Shown here piece after piece: positions 7,743-16,852 of a DNA stretch of 64,000 nucleotides. A model generated the notes under the pieces. That model did no database searches. It saw nothing but the letters and a program-made list of their open reading frames with translations, and was not told the origin of the DNA. The DNA is taken from contig JAXHMM010000011.1 of assembly GCA_034521445.1 (NCBI GenBank), forward strand, positions 122,211-186,210, read 5' to 3'. Every line of letters starts with the position of its first letter. Within the stretch, counting starts at the first letter, position 1. Source of the DNA: Balneolaceae bacterium (lineage in GTDB: Bacteria; Bacteroidota; Rhodothermia; Balneolales; Balneolaceae). The translations under genes and the position numbers were made by a program.

Positions 7743-8081
7743 ATGGAACAGATAAGCTGGGATGATTTTGAAAAAGTGGATCTGCGGGCAGGCACCATCG
7801 TGGAGGCGGAGGCGTTCCCCGAAGCCCGCAAGCCGGCCTACAAGCTGCAAGTGGATTTCGGGGAGAAGATCGGCATCAAGCAGTCCAGCGCGCGCATCGC
7901 CGACCTCTACCGGCCGGAGGATCTGGTCGGCCGGCAGGTGCTGGGCGTGGTGAATTTTCCGCCGAAACAGATCGGCCCTTTTATATCGGAGTGCCTGGTC
8001 ACCGGTTTTTACCGCGAGGACGGGTCGGTGGTGCTGGCCGGGCCCGACAGGCAGGTTCCCAATGGCAGCCGGCTGGCATAA
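7743..8081 (+). CDS. csaA: CsaA-type tRNA-binding/chaperone protein
   Basis: A 112-residue protein that is one tRNA-binding OB-fold domain, the typical CsaA length. CsaA has chaperone-like activity in protein export and binds tRNA in other bacteria. Family motifs are visible: [23 protein letters not shown] (OB strand 1 and the proline-rich turn, about 13-35), GIKQSSARI, and [17 protein letters not shown]. The ATG at 7743 gives the normal start; the frame is open further upstream but without homology. It appears monocistronic, followed by a 128-bp gap. Confidence 0.92.
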   Translation: MEQISWDDFEKVDLRAGTIVEAEAFPEARKPAYKLQVDFGEKIGIKQSSARIADLYRPEDLVGRQVLGVVNFPPKQIGPFISECLVTGFYREDGSVVLAGPDRQVPNGSRLA

Positions 8082-8209
8082 TAGATTCTCAACGCAGCCG
8101 CCTGAGGGATTCCCCCACAGGAGAAATAGTGGTTTTTTATCTGGAAATGTGATAGCGTAAACCAACCGGCCCGCCGCCGGGCCAGCAAGAGTAGACAGCA
8201 TCCAACGGC

Positions 8210-9289
8210 ATGAACAACCGCATTCGCTCCGTCATCACGGGTACCGGTTCCTACATCCCCACGCGCAAGGTGACCAACGACGATTTCATGGATCACCGCT
8301 TCCTGGACCGGGAGGGCAATCCCATGGAAAAGGACAACGAGGAGACCATCCGCAAGTTTGCGGAAATCACCGGCATTCACGAGCGGAGGTACGCCGACGA
8401 CGACATGCTCACCTCCGATATGGGGGCCGAGGCCGCCGTCAAGGCGCTGGAGGATGCGGGCCTGGATCCGGAGGAACTGGACTACATCGTGGTGGCGCAT
8501 AATTTCGGGGACGTCAGGGCGGACAATCCGCGGGTGGACATGGTGCCCGCCCTGGCCTCGCGAGTAAAGCACCACCTGGGCATCTCCAACCCGAAATGCG
8601 TGGCCTACGACCTGCCCTTCGGCTGCCCGGGATGGGTGCAGGGCATCATCCAATGCCACTATTTCCTGCGCAGCGGCGACGCCGGGGCCTGCCTGGTGAT
8701 CGGTGCGGAAACCCTCTCGCGGGTATGCGATCCCCATGACCGTGACAGCATGATTTATGCCGACGGTGCCGGCGCCGCCGTCCTGCAGGCGCGCCGCAGC
8801 GACGATCCGGCAGGCATCCTCAGCCACAAGGCGCGCACCGACACCGAGGAGCAGGCCTACTTCCTGAAGATGGCCGAATCGTACGGCAGCGGCTGCGGGG
8901 AGACGATCTACATGAAGATGGACGGGCGCAAGCTCTACCAGTACGCCCTGACACACGTGCCCGGACTGGTGAAGGAGAGCCTGGACGAGGCCGGCGTAGA
9001 CTTCGGGGAGGTGAGCAAGGTGCTCATCCACCAGGCCAACGCCAAGATGGACGCCGCCATCCTGCAGCGGCTGGGCAAACTGTACGGCGAGGACCAGGTG
9101 CCCGACGATCTTATGCCGATGACCATCTCCTGGCTCGGCAACTCCTCGGTGGCCACCGTGCCCACCCTGCTCGACCTGATCCGGCGCGGAGAGATGGAGG
9201 GCCACCGGATCGAGGAGGGCGACCACATCGTACTGGCTTCGGTCGGCGCCGGCATGAACATCAACTCGGTGGTCTACCGGGTGCCCTGA
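8210..9289 (+). CDS. 3-oxoacyl-ACP synthase III family enzyme (FabH-like)
   Basis: A 359-residue thiolase-fold condensing enzyme of the FabH/KAS III type. FabH condenses acyl-CoA with malonyl-ACP to start fatty acid synthesis. The catalytic triad is intact: C139 (YDLPFGCPGW), H274 (LIHQANAKMD) and N311 (WLGNSSV). At 359 residues it is longer than housekeeping FabH (about 320), with an insertion in the N-terminal 25-50 region, and CPGW replaces the usual CAGF/CSGF. It may therefore be a paralogue with another acyl substrate. There is no adjacent acpP or fabD; the gene stands alone between csaA and the DUF3127 gene. Confidence 0.88.
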   Translation: MNNRIRSVITGTGSYIPTRKVTNDDFMDHRFLDREGNPMEKDNEETIRKFAEITGIHERRYADDDMLTSDMGAEAAVKALEDAGLDPEELDYIVVAHNFGDVRADNPRVDMVPALASRVKHHLGISNPKCVAYDLPFGCPGWVQGIIQCHYFLRSGDAGACLVIGAETLSRVCDPHDRDSMIYADGAGAAVLQARRSDDPAGILSHKARTDTEEQAYFLKMAESYGSGCGETIYMKMDGRKLYQYALTHVPGLVKESLDEAGVDFGEVSKVLIHQANAKMDAAILQRLGKLYGEDQVPDDLMPMTISWLGNSSVATVPTLLDLIRRGEMEGHRIEEGDHIVLASVGAGMNINSVVYRVP

Positions 9290-9427
9290 CAGCGCGCCCC
9301 TTCCCTTTCGACGGGTGGTTCAGCCCTTTCAATCCACGGCGGAAAAGCCTACTTTGTGCGGGATGCGGTCCCGCCTCATAGGCCGCCATCCAACCACAAC
9401 AGCAAGTCACATCAGCATACTGTTTTT

Positions 9428-9808
9428 ATGGACGAACTCAAGATAACGGGCGAGGTCAAGAAAGTACTGGAAGAGCAGTCGGGAGAGAGCAAGAACGGCC
9501 CCTGGAGAAAGCGCGATTTTATACTGGAAACCCAGGGCAAGTATCCCAAACCGGTCTGCATCACCCAGTGGGGCGACAACATCGACCAGGACAATGTCCA
9601 TGAGGGTGAGACCGTCACCGCCCACATCGACATCCAGAGCCGTGAGTACCAGGGGCGCTGGTACACCGACGTGAAGGCCTGGAAAATCGAGAAAGGGGCC
9701 GGCGGGGATGGAGGCAGAGACATCCAGCTCTCCGCATCAGGCGACAGCGACGACGACTTCGATCCGCAGGACGTGCCCGACGACATCGACGACGAACTGC
9801 CCTTTTAG
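9428..9808 (+). CDS. DUF3127 protein with SSB-like acidic tail
   Basis: A 126-residue DUF3127 protein: an OB-fold-like domain (about 1-90, with the motifs GPWRKRDFILET and ITQWGDNID) followed by a linker and a very acidic tail ending DDIDDELPF. The end resembles the SSB C-terminal tip (DDDIPF), through which SSB recruits DNA repair proteins. The family is common in Bacteroidota and structurally related to ssDNA-binding proteins; a DNA role here is an inference. The start ATG at 9428 was chosen because the domain begins there. The stop codon overlaps by 4 bp with the stop of the convergent gene at 9805. Confidence 0.85.
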   Translation: MDELKITGEVKKVLEEQSGESKNGPWRKRDFILETQGKYPKPVCITQWGDNIDQDNVHEGETVTAHIDIQSREYQGRWYTDVKAWKIEKGAGGDGGRDIQLSASGDSDDDFDPQDVPDDIDDELPF

Positions 9809-10686
9809 AGCCAGTCCAGCGGATCCACCAGCTCCATGTTCCGGGAAGACTCCACGAAGTAGCGCAGCAGCGGGGCGTGTCCTGACCCAAAAATGACCGC
9901 CACACGGTCACCGGGTTCTGCCACTCTTGCCAGTTTGGCAAATATCTGAATGTTGCGCCGATGCCATTGGGTAACAAGATCTACCCCCACCCAGGTGGAA
10001 TCGTCCCCCACGGCGGCGGTCTTGGCGTAGTAGTTGCGCTGCCTGGAAAGGCTCTCCTTCCCGTTGTTGTAACGCAGGATTTCCCGGATGGTGGCGTTGG
10101 CATACAGAGAATCGTCCACCTGCTTTACGGTACGCCTTATGCTGTCAAATTCACGGATAAATTCCGGTTGATGCTCCTTGGCATACCTGATCACCGCCCG
10201 AAAGGGAAATTCGCCCTCGTAGTCAATGCCGTAGAGCCGGCTGTGTCCCATACGCCCCGCCAGCCGGAAGCCAAGCTGCTGGCGTTCGTTGCGGGTCAGC
10301 TCGTGCTCGCCTCCCAGCCAGGCCCTATACATGCTGTCCATCTCCGCCCTGTAATCAGGACGCGCCTCCAAGGCCACCTTGGTGGGCTTAAATTCGGCCA
10401 GTGAATCAACCACCTGCCGGATCTGACGCTGGTACTTCGGTAGTTTGACGTCGGGAAACTCCGTATTGATCACATCCTGCCCGGGATTGCCGAAGTGGGA
10501 AGTGCCCAGGATCATGACCTGGATTTTTTCCTGTCCCATTTCGGCCGCGCTGGTATCGTCTCCATCCTGGGCATAGGTCGTGCCGCAGAGGAGGATGAGC
10601 AGGAGCGTCAACCCCGAGAAATTACGCAGGAATGTAAAATTGATGAGGCTTACGTAACTTTTCCATGTTCGGTTAATGGGTATCAT
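9805..10686 (-). CDS. Exported TraB/DUF5694-like protein
   Basis: A 293-residue protein with a signal peptide ending near residue 40 (LLLILLCGTTYAQ). The mature part begins QVMILGTSHFGNPGQD and ends with a conserved GDRVAVIFGSGHAPLLR, the two glycine-histidine motifs of the TraB/GumN/TIKI-like superfamily (DUF5694 branch), some members of which are metallo-peptidases. GTSHF and GSGHA contain the conserved histidines. Cell-envelope location is likely. It overlaps the convergent DUF3127 gene tail-to-tail by 4 bp and shares a divergent promoter region with the thioesterase at 10869. The substrate is unknown. Confidence 0.75.
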   Translation of the reverse strand: MIPINRTWKSYVSLINFTFLRNFSGLTLLLILLCGTTYAQDGDDTSAAEMGQEKIQVMILGTSHFGNPGQDVINTEFPDVKLPKYQRQIRQVVDSLAEFKPTKVALEARPDYRAEMDSMYRAWLGGEHELTRNERQQLGFRLAGRMGHSRLYGIDYEGEFPFRAVIRYAKEHQPEFIREFDSIRRTVKQVDDSLYANATIREILRYNNGKESLSRQRNYYAKTAAVGDDSTWVGVDLVTQWHRRNIQIFAKLARVAEPGDRVAVIFGSGHAPLLRYFVESSRNMELVDPLDWL

Positions 10687-10868
10687 TCGATCATGAGTAT
10701 CCTGTGATTCGAATTGGTTGGATGGAAGACACTGGGACTTCCTTCACATGCGATTACGAACAATGGGCGTATTTGTTAACCAGCGGTTACCCGGAGTTGC
10801 AATTTAGCCGGCGCTTTGGCTAATTGCGTAGTTATCAATATCTGCTTCACAGCTCATGTACAAAAATT

Positions 10869-11306
10869 ATGGACCCCTACCGGTGCTCTTTTGAGGTCAT
10901 CTGGGCGGATATGGATCCCAACCGCCACATGCGCCACTCCGTCTACAACGACTACGCCGCCCAGGCGCGGGTGAGCATGTTCGCCGACGGCGGACTGCCG
11001 ATGGACGGCATTGCTGAATGGGGACTGGGACCCATCCTGTTCCGGGAGGAGACGCGTTTCCTGAAGGAGGTACACCTGTCGGACACCCTTACGGTGACCT
11101 GCGCCGTGAAGGCCATGCGGGAGGACGGCAGCCGGTGGACCATCGTGCACGAGCTTTTCCGCAGCGACGGGGCGAAGGCCGCGACTATTACGGTGGAGGG
11201 CGCCTGGCTCGACCTGCAGAGCCGCCGCCTGGGCACCCCTCCCGACGAGATGCTTGAGACGCTGCAGCAATTTCCGCGGACGGACGATTTTGATTGGCTG
11301 GAGTGA
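10869..11306 (+). CDS. Hotdog-fold acyl-CoA thioesterase
   Basis: A 145-residue single hotdog domain of the 4HBT/YbgC type. The signature WADMDPNRHMRHSVYNDYA (about 12-30) contains the catalytic Asp and the N-x-H-M motif that starts the hotdog helix. Such enzymes release free acids from acyl-CoA in the cytoplasm. The ATG at 10869 was chosen over an upstream in-frame codon because the domain begins directly after it. It is followed by a decayed region, so it seems monocistronic. Physiological substrate unknown. Confidence 0.88.
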   Translation: MDPYRCSFEVIWADMDPNRHMRHSVYNDYAAQARVSMFADGGLPMDGIAEWGLGPILFREETRFLKEVHLSDTLTVTCAVKAMREDGSRWTIVHELFRSDGAKAATITVEGAWLDLQSRRLGTPPDEMLETLQQFPRTDDFDWLE

Positions 11307-11348
11307 TGCCGACGTGGGACTGTGGGCAAAGTACCTGCGTATCGTCCA

Positions 11349-11589
11349 TCAGAATCGCACGGTCAGGTGGGCCACAGGGTAGAAGGGGAAGGCACCCATA
11401 TGGGAGGGCGGATTTTCAACATCGTAGGGCTGCGTGGGCATCTGCACTGCCAGGTTGTGCAGCACGGGCGGATTCCTGCTCGGTGGTGGTCCGAAGAGAG
11501 TCCTTGCAGCCTGCAAGCAGAAGCGGAAGTATGGCCAGCATGAGAGTGGCCCTTCGCAGCATACCGGGGACAAGGTACTGGGTTTTCAT
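11349..11589 (-). pseudogene. Small lipoprotein gene, apparently frameshifted
   Basis: From ATG 11589 the minus strand reads a clear lipoprotein signal (MKTQYLVPGMLRRATLMLA...LLLAGC, lipobox Cys near residue 28) but ends after 57 residues at 11416. Another frame of the same strand continues to 11349 with protein-like sequence (VQMPTQPYDVENPPSHMGAF) and ends HLTVRF, an aromatic end like an outer-membrane strand. A frameshift in a short envelope gene would explain both halves. It lies 83 bp downstream of the operon ending at 11672. A true 57-residue lipoprotein is the alternative. Confidence 0.4.
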
Positions 11590-11671
11590 CACCGTTGGAT
11601 TAGCTTGCGGGTATGCCTGTGCCTGGACTACAATCCTCGGGCTTCCTCCTCCAGCAATCAGAAATGAGCCA

Positions 11672-12529
11672 TCAACTGGTGACCGGGATTTCGATCCGGA
11701 AGACCGTACCCGCAGCCTCGACGCTCTCGAAGTCGATGGTACCCCCGTGGGCCTCAACGATCTGGCGGGCCGATACCAGTCCCCTGCCGAAGGTGGCCTC
11801 CCCGCAAGTACCGGGGCGGTTCGCCTCGCTGTAGGGCTCAAAAATATGATCCTGCAGCTCCAGTGGGATGCCGATGCCCGGGTCCGCCACCTCGAGAAGG
11901 AACCGATCTCCCCTGCAACAGGCTGTAATTCGGATGTCCGAACCATGGGGACTGAATTTGACTGCGTTGTCCACCAGCGAGGCATAGACCCGGAAATACG
12001 CATCGGGATCGATATGAACCAGCCTTGGCTGACCCCTCTCCTCAAAGTTGAAAATGAGCCTCTGAAATTTAGCGTCGGCGCGTTCCCTCAGCACATCCAC
12101 GCACTGACGGAGATAGACTTCGATATCGAGCGGAATGCGCTGCAGCACTATGCCCTTCCGGTCGCGGCCGTTCCCCTTCAGCATTTCTCGGATCATGTCC
12201 ATCGACTCCAGGCTGGAACTGTTAATCAGCTTAACCCAGGCTTTCTGGCGCACGGTCAGCCCCTTTTCGCGCGAGAGAATGGAGGAGAGTTCCCGGATAC
12301 CTCCCAGCGGGTTGCGAAGCTCCCGTCCCACCCGGTACTCCATGCGCGCAAGGGCGCGGTCCTTCTCGTCCAGCTGTAGGTTCTTGCGCAGGATGATCTC
12401 ATAGAGACGGGGCACTTGCTTTATTAGAGTCCACTTCCGCTGCTGACGGTAAGACCATAGGGAAAACAGACCTAAAACGGCCAGCAGGCAGACCGCAACG
12501 GGTAAAAGCATGGACGACGCGCTAATCAT
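11672..12529 (-). CDS. Membrane histidine-kinase-like protein lacking the phospho-acceptor His
   Basis: A 285-residue protein with one N-terminal membrane helix (about 7-26), a coiled coil, a HisKA-like helix and a HATPase_c domain. The dimerisation helix reads RVGRELRNPLGG, where the usual SHELRNPL His is Arg69 (codon CGG, two base changes from His). The N box (SLVDNAVKFSPHG) and G1 box (DPGIGIP) are good; the G2 box is altered (TFGRGLVSARQIVEAHGG). It may be a pseudokinase or may phosphorylate another protein in trans. It starts 3 bp after the outer-membrane barrel gene, so it belongs to the same operon, whose upstream end has a response regulator (26886-27533). Confidence 0.85.
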   Translation of the reverse strand: MISASSMLLPVAVCLLAVLGLFSLWSYRQQRKWTLIKQVPRLYEIILRKNLQLDEKDRALARMEYRVGRELRNPLGGIRELSSILSREKGLTVRQKAWVKLINSSSLESMDMIREMLKGNGRDRKGIVLQRIPLDIEVYLRQCVDVLRERADAKFQRLIFNFEERGQPRLVHIDPDAYFRVYASLVDNAVKFSPHGSDIRITACCRGDRFLLEVADPGIGIPLELQDHIFEPYSEANRPGTCGEATFGRGLVSARQIVEAHGGTIDFESVEAAGTVFRIEIPVTS

Positions 12530-12532
12530 CGA

Positions 12533-15500
12533 TCAGAGTACTCCAAGCACGTTGATGAACCAACCGCGGCTGCGATAGCTCAGGTCGGTGAGGTCGTCGG
12601 AGTAGTCGGTGAAATTATAGCCTGCGCCCAGCCTCAGGTTACCGGTAATCTGCCGATAGAGACCCAGCAGCACGCCCGAGCGGGTGTCATCCGTCTGCTC
12701 CACCGTCAGGGTGCGGTACTCCCCGACCAGGTCCCAGCGTTTGACGACATGAAGGTCGGCGCGTGCGATGTAGAGCCAAGTGGTGTTGTCGGTCCAGGCT
12801 GCATCCTCCAGGGTGCGGTCGCGGATTTCCCCGCGCCGGTAACCCACCTTGCCGCCAATGGAGAGAAAATGGAACAGTCGGTAGATACCATCCACCGATA
12901 CCACGTGGCTACGCTGGGCAAAGGGATTAAGCTGCAAACTGGTGCCCAGCTGGACCGGGCTGGACACATCGTGCAGGTAGGTGTAGCGTGCCAGGGCGTT
13001 GAAACGGTTATGGCGGACGGGACGGTAGGCCAGTCCCCCGACCAGCTCGGTGTACTCGGCATTGCCCAACCCGCCGCCACTGATGTCGCTCAGGGCCAGG
13101 TTGGCGCGTCCCAGCATCCGCAGTGAGGGGGTGAGTTGCAGGCCGACGCTGTTGCGAATGAGCCAGGAATCACGGCTTCCCGCCTGGCTGCCATCCTCGG
13201 TGCGGTACTCGAGAGCGCCGTTCCAGCGGAAGTCCGGGGCGCTGTAGGCCGAGAAGAGGGAGGCCGACGTGCGGTCCACATCCCCGAAAGTCGGGTTGGA
13301 GACAGTACCCCTTTCCAGCTGCAGGCCTACGCTCCACGCCTCCCAGGGGGCCAGGTCGATGCCGAAGGCGTGGGTTACACCGGAAGGGCCAGCCTCAGCG
13401 CTCTGCTGGCGGCGTTCCACGAAGACATTGCCGTTATCGTTGTAGCGGTAACGAGCGCCCGTTGCAAAGATTCCCGTACGCCCGGTGGCGCCCGACAGGC
13501 CCAGTCCACTCTGCGGAGTACCGCCCGAAGGACCGAAATCGGTGCGGTCGGGATCCATCACGTAGTTCAGATAGAGATTCAGCCGCCGGTTGAGCTGATA
13601 GCCGGCCTCGGCCTTGCCTCCCCACCCCCCATCGCCCTCGGTGGCCTCGGCGGACAGGTCGAGGCGATCCCAGAGGTTCACGCCGGCGCCAATACCGTAG
13701 CGGTCGTTGGAGCGCCGGGTCTGGTCTTTGTCGAGTGTGCCCTGGTAGAGAGTGTAGAGATGGTAGCCCCTGCTGATCCCAGCGGAGTCTTCCGGCCAAA
13801 AACCGAAGACGCCCACCGCGTCAGTACGCGCGCCGGTCTCCGACAGGAGATCGCTGTTGCCCCCGTTCAGGCCCGTCTCCCGCTGGTCGTATCGCACGCC
13901 GCCCTTAAGGCGGAAATGCCGGCCGATGCCCAGCTCGGCGCCACCTTCCGCCACCTGCATGGTGCCGGAACGGTCTCCTTCACGCAAGTCGGCCTTGCCG
14001 GTAAAGGTGACCCGGTCGCCCACGGGAATTTCGGCCTGCAACCCTCCCTGGCGCACCTCTTCGGTGTTAAGCTGTCCGGGGGCCGAATAACCGTCCCCCC
14101 GGCGCTGCACGTAGGCGTTGAAGCCACCCGCCCCATTCCCCTCCCCGAAATCGGTGAAATCCGCAGACAGCTCCGCGCGCTGGGCTGTAGCGTCCATGCC
14201 TGCCGTCGCGGAGGTGGGCTTCGTGGCGAATGAGAAGCCGCCGTCCATGGAGCTTATGACAGGCGAGCCGCGGCCCTCTGAAAACGCGCCCTCTACCTTG
14301 AGATAGGTGCCCGGACGGTAGCGCAAGGTGAGATCGCCTCCCACCAGGTCCTGTTCCACCTCCCTACCCTCCTGGCGGTAGCCGGTAATCCCGAGCTGCA
14401 GGTGGTCTCCCAGCCACTGTGAGACGCGTCCACCGGTGGTAAAATTGTCCAGCCTGGTCAGTCCCGGGTAGAATTCGTAGCTCACCACCAGGTAGACGGG
14501 GTTTCCTGAAAGGGCGCCCGTGCGCACCAGGCCCTTATCTTCGGCCACCATTGAAAGGGGGCGCTGCAGCAGGATGCGGCCCTGTAGGGCATTGACCTCA
14601 TAGTCCTCGTAGGGGGTCAGGGTGGTGCGCTCCAGCACCAGGTCCGATTCGCGGTCGCGTACTTCCACCTGCACGCGCTCAGATCCGCCCAGGATATCAC
14701 GGTGGTGCAGGTAGTAGAGGGAGCCTCCGGTGGCGCGAAACTCCTCGCGAGAGCCGGCGGTGCCGGGATCGGCCGCGAAGGCGTTGACCGTGGTCTTGCG
14801 CTCGCCGTATTCGGTGGCGGCAAGGCCCTGGTGCTGCAACTCGGCACCATAGAGTCCACGATTGAAATGCACCAGGTCGGTGCCCACCACAGGTGTACGG
14901 AAGCTGCCCCACATCAGGTGGGAGTCGTGGCGCTCCAGGCGCAAGTGGAACTTGCCCTGGCTGGGTGCGTCGTCCACCAGTGTACCGTCGTCGCCGTAGA
15001 CCGGGTAGGCCTCGTTGATATCCAGGCGGCGGAGCAGCGAGCGCGGATCGCGCGCGCCGAAGTTGGTAAAAAGTTCCGAAAATGGCTGTTCCCAAGTATC
15101 GGCAGAAGCGGTCAGCACGGTCTCTGCGCCCAGCCCCCCTTTCAGGTAGAAGGCCAGCCGCCCGTCCACGTACTCCTCCCCGCGGTATCGTGCCGTCTGC
15201 TGGCCGGTGACCAGAGATGCGGGGCCGTCCACCGAGTTGGAGCCCACGGTCACGTCGGCCAGGCCCATGTAAAACCAGGGACGCCCGGGTATGGTGATCT
15301 CTCGGCTGTATGCGCTACGGCTGCCGTCGGGCCGCACCATCTCCACAGATAGGGTATGGGTGCCTGAGGTCAGCAGGGTGCGCGAAGCAAAACGGCCGGT
15401 GCGGCTAACAGGCACGGGCCTTCCCCGAACAAAGACCTTCGTTTCGGGGTCGAGACTGTCAGCAAAAACGGTCACGGCCGCCCCGGATACCGGAATATTG

Positions 15501-16852
15501 GCCACCTCGCGGCTGTTCTGGCCGTAGCCCGCCCGGGCCATCTCTTCGTCGCTGCTGCGTACGCTGCGCACCTGGTCCGGGGTGATAATGGGCAGCGAGC
15601 GGGGCGCGGTTTCGTCGAAGGTGCCATATTCTCCGTACACCCTGAGCACGTAGCGTACCACTTCGTGTCCTTCTTCCACCCGGGCCGCCCAGCGGAAGCG
15701 CGTGCCGTTGGCGTCGGTGGCCGTAAGCACGGCGAGGGGCTGCTGACTGACGGGTCCGCGCGCGCGAAGGATGCGCAGTTCGTAGCGCGTGATCCAGTCG
15801 GGATAGTTGGTATATGCGTGGAAAACGACCTCTTCTCCGAGCACTGCCGAACCGGGTGCGGTCACGTTCAACATGGGCGTTCGTTCGCGGGGATCCACCC
15901 GTATCTGCAAACCTTCAAAGGTGTGGTGAGCGCCCGACTGGCGCAGCGTATCCATGTATACGGTAAAAGGATCATCTGAGTCACTGGAGTGGACAACCGC
16001 TGAATCGGCCGGCGTGGTACTTTCTGGCACGTCGCGTCCGAAGACTGCACTGCGCAACGTGGGACTGAGGGAATGCGCGGTCTCGCTGGCAAGCCATACC
16101 GTATCGAGGACGCTTATCCTTTCGAGCAGAAACCGGTCCGCGGGGGAGTTTTTCGCTACTGCGGGCCCACCCGGGGCAGGCAGCTCTTCTGCGGCAACAA
16201 CCTTGGTGCCACGGTGCCGCAACAGCCGCCTGGCCTCCTCCACTTTAATTTGCTCGCCCTCCAGATAGGCCACCGTGAAAGCATCGCTGTAGCCGGCATT
16301 CGCTGCAAGCCGCCGAAGAGAGTCGGCAGCGGCTTCACTGCGAAAGACCCCCGCAAGGTAGCGTACCCGGGAAGAGCCGAGGCTGTCGGTGAGCAGGGTG
16401 CCCAGACCTTCCCCCGGTCTGGTGCTCGACTCAATTTGTACCACGGCAAGCTGCACGCTAAAGAAAAGTCCCCGGACGGTTTCCACTCCAAGAGAACCGG
16501 GGAGGGCGGTGGGTCCAGTTCCGGTTTGAACTGTGCCGTCCAGGATGGTAAGATTCCGAGAAAGGGTATCGCCTGCCACCGTTGCCCATCCAGCTTGCGA
16601 GGCCGATTGCCCGTGCAATGCACCGGCGGGAATGACGGTGACTGCCAGGAAGAACAGGAATGGCAATGCCACTCGAAAAAGTACCCCGGGAACACTGAGT
16701 CTCAGTGCCCCGGGGGCGCCGTTGACGAAAATTGCCATACTAGAGCGGAGACCGCCTATCGTTTCGGACATGGTTTTGGAACTGTGTGTTAAAATCGTAC
16801 CTGAGGTACTGATATGTGCCTTCACCGATATGATTTTCCGGGCCGTTTTCAT
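12533..16852 (-). CDS. SPOR-domain outer-membrane beta-barrel protein, partner of the giant DUF11 protein
   Basis: A 1439-residue envelope protein. A hydrophobic export signal lies at about 55-80; the in-frame ATG at 16738 (residue 39) would give a more normal signal peptide, but the ATG at 16852 overlaps the previous stop. A SPOR-like domain follows (about 130-202, FSVQLAVVQ ... YSDAFTVAYLEGEQI), which in other proteins binds denuded peptidoglycan. The middle part holds Ig-like modules (about 325-545). The C-terminal two thirds are alternating beta-strand sequence typical of a large barrel, ending GYNFTDYSDDLTDL...GWFINVLGVL, as in barrel proteins encoded beside DUF11 giants in other bacteria (from memory). 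ATGA overlap with the giant upstream gene and a 3-bp gap to the kinase-like gene indicate one operon. Export or anchoring of the giant protein is inferred. Confidence 0.82.
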   Translation of the reverse strand: MKTARKIISVKAHISTSGTILTHSSKTMSETIGGLRSSMAIFVNGAPGALRLSVPGVLFRVALPFLFFLAVTVIPAGALHGQSASQAGWATVAGDTLSRNLTILDGTVQTGTGPTALPGSLGVETVRGLFFSVQLAVVQIESSTRPGEGLGTLLTDSLGSSRVRYLAGVFRSEAAADSLRRLAANAGYSDAFTVAYLEGEQIKVEEARRLLRHRGTKVVAAEELPAPGGPAVAKNSPADRFLLERISVLDTVWLASETAHSLSPTLRSAVFGRDVPESTTPADSAVVHSSDSDDPFTVYMDTLRQSGAHHTFEGLQIRVDPRERTPMLNVTAPGSAVLGEEVVFHAYTNYPDWITRYELRILRARGPVSQQPLAVLTATDANGTRFRWAARVEEGHEVVRYVLRVYGEYGTFDETAPRSLPIITPDQVRSVRSSDEEMARAGYGQNSREVANIPVSGAAVTVFADSLDPETKVFVRGRPVPVSRTGRFASRTLLTSGTHTLSVEMVRPDGSRSAYSREITIPGRPWFYMGLADVTVGSNSVDGPASLVTGQQTARYRGEEYVDGRLAFYLKGGLGAETVLTASADTWEQPFSELFTNFGARDPRSLLRRLDINEAYPVYGDDGTLVDDAPSQGKFHLRLERHDSHLMWGSFRTPVVGTDLVHFNRGLYGAELQHQGLAATEYGERKTTVNAFAADPGTAGSREEFRATGGSLYYLHHRDILGGSERVQVEVRDRESDLVLERTTLTPYEDYEVNALQGRILLQRPLSMVAEDKGLVRTGALSGNPVYLVVSYEFYPGLTRLDNFTTGGRVSQWLGDHLQLGITGYRQEGREVEQDLVGGDLTLRYRPGTYLKVEGAFSEGRGSPVISSMDGGFSFATKPTSATAGMDATAQRAELSADFTDFGEGNGAGGFNAYVQRRGDGYSAPGQLNTEEVRQGGLQAEIPVGDRVTFTGKADLREGDRSGTMQVAEGGAELGIGRHFRLKGGVRYDQRETGLNGGNSDLLSETGARTDAVGVFGFWPEDSAGISRGYHLYTLYQGTLDKDQTRRSNDRYGIGAGVNLWDRLDLSAEATEGDGGWGGKAEAGYQLNRRLNLYLNYVMDPDRTDFGPSGGTPQSGLGLSGATGRTGIFATGARYRYNDNGNVFVERRQQSAEAGPSGVTHAFGIDLAPWEAWSVGLQLERGTVSNPTFGDVDRTSASLFSAYSAPDFRWNGALEYRTEDGSQAGSRDSWLIRNSVGLQLTPSLRMLGRANLALSDISGGGLGNAEYTELVGGLAYRPVRHNRFNALARYTYLHDVSSPVQLGTSLQLNPFAQRSHVVSVDGIYRLFHFLSIGGKVGYRRGEIRDRTLEDAAWTDNTTWLYIARADLHVVKRWDLVGEYRTLTVEQTDDTRSGVLLGLYRQITGNLRLGAGYNFTDYSDDLTDLSYRSRGWFINVLGVL

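Noticed and set aside
11294..12379. 361-residue plus-strand frame over the kinase-like gene
   Set aside because: It is the complement of a well-recognised HATPase gene and has no domain pattern of its own.
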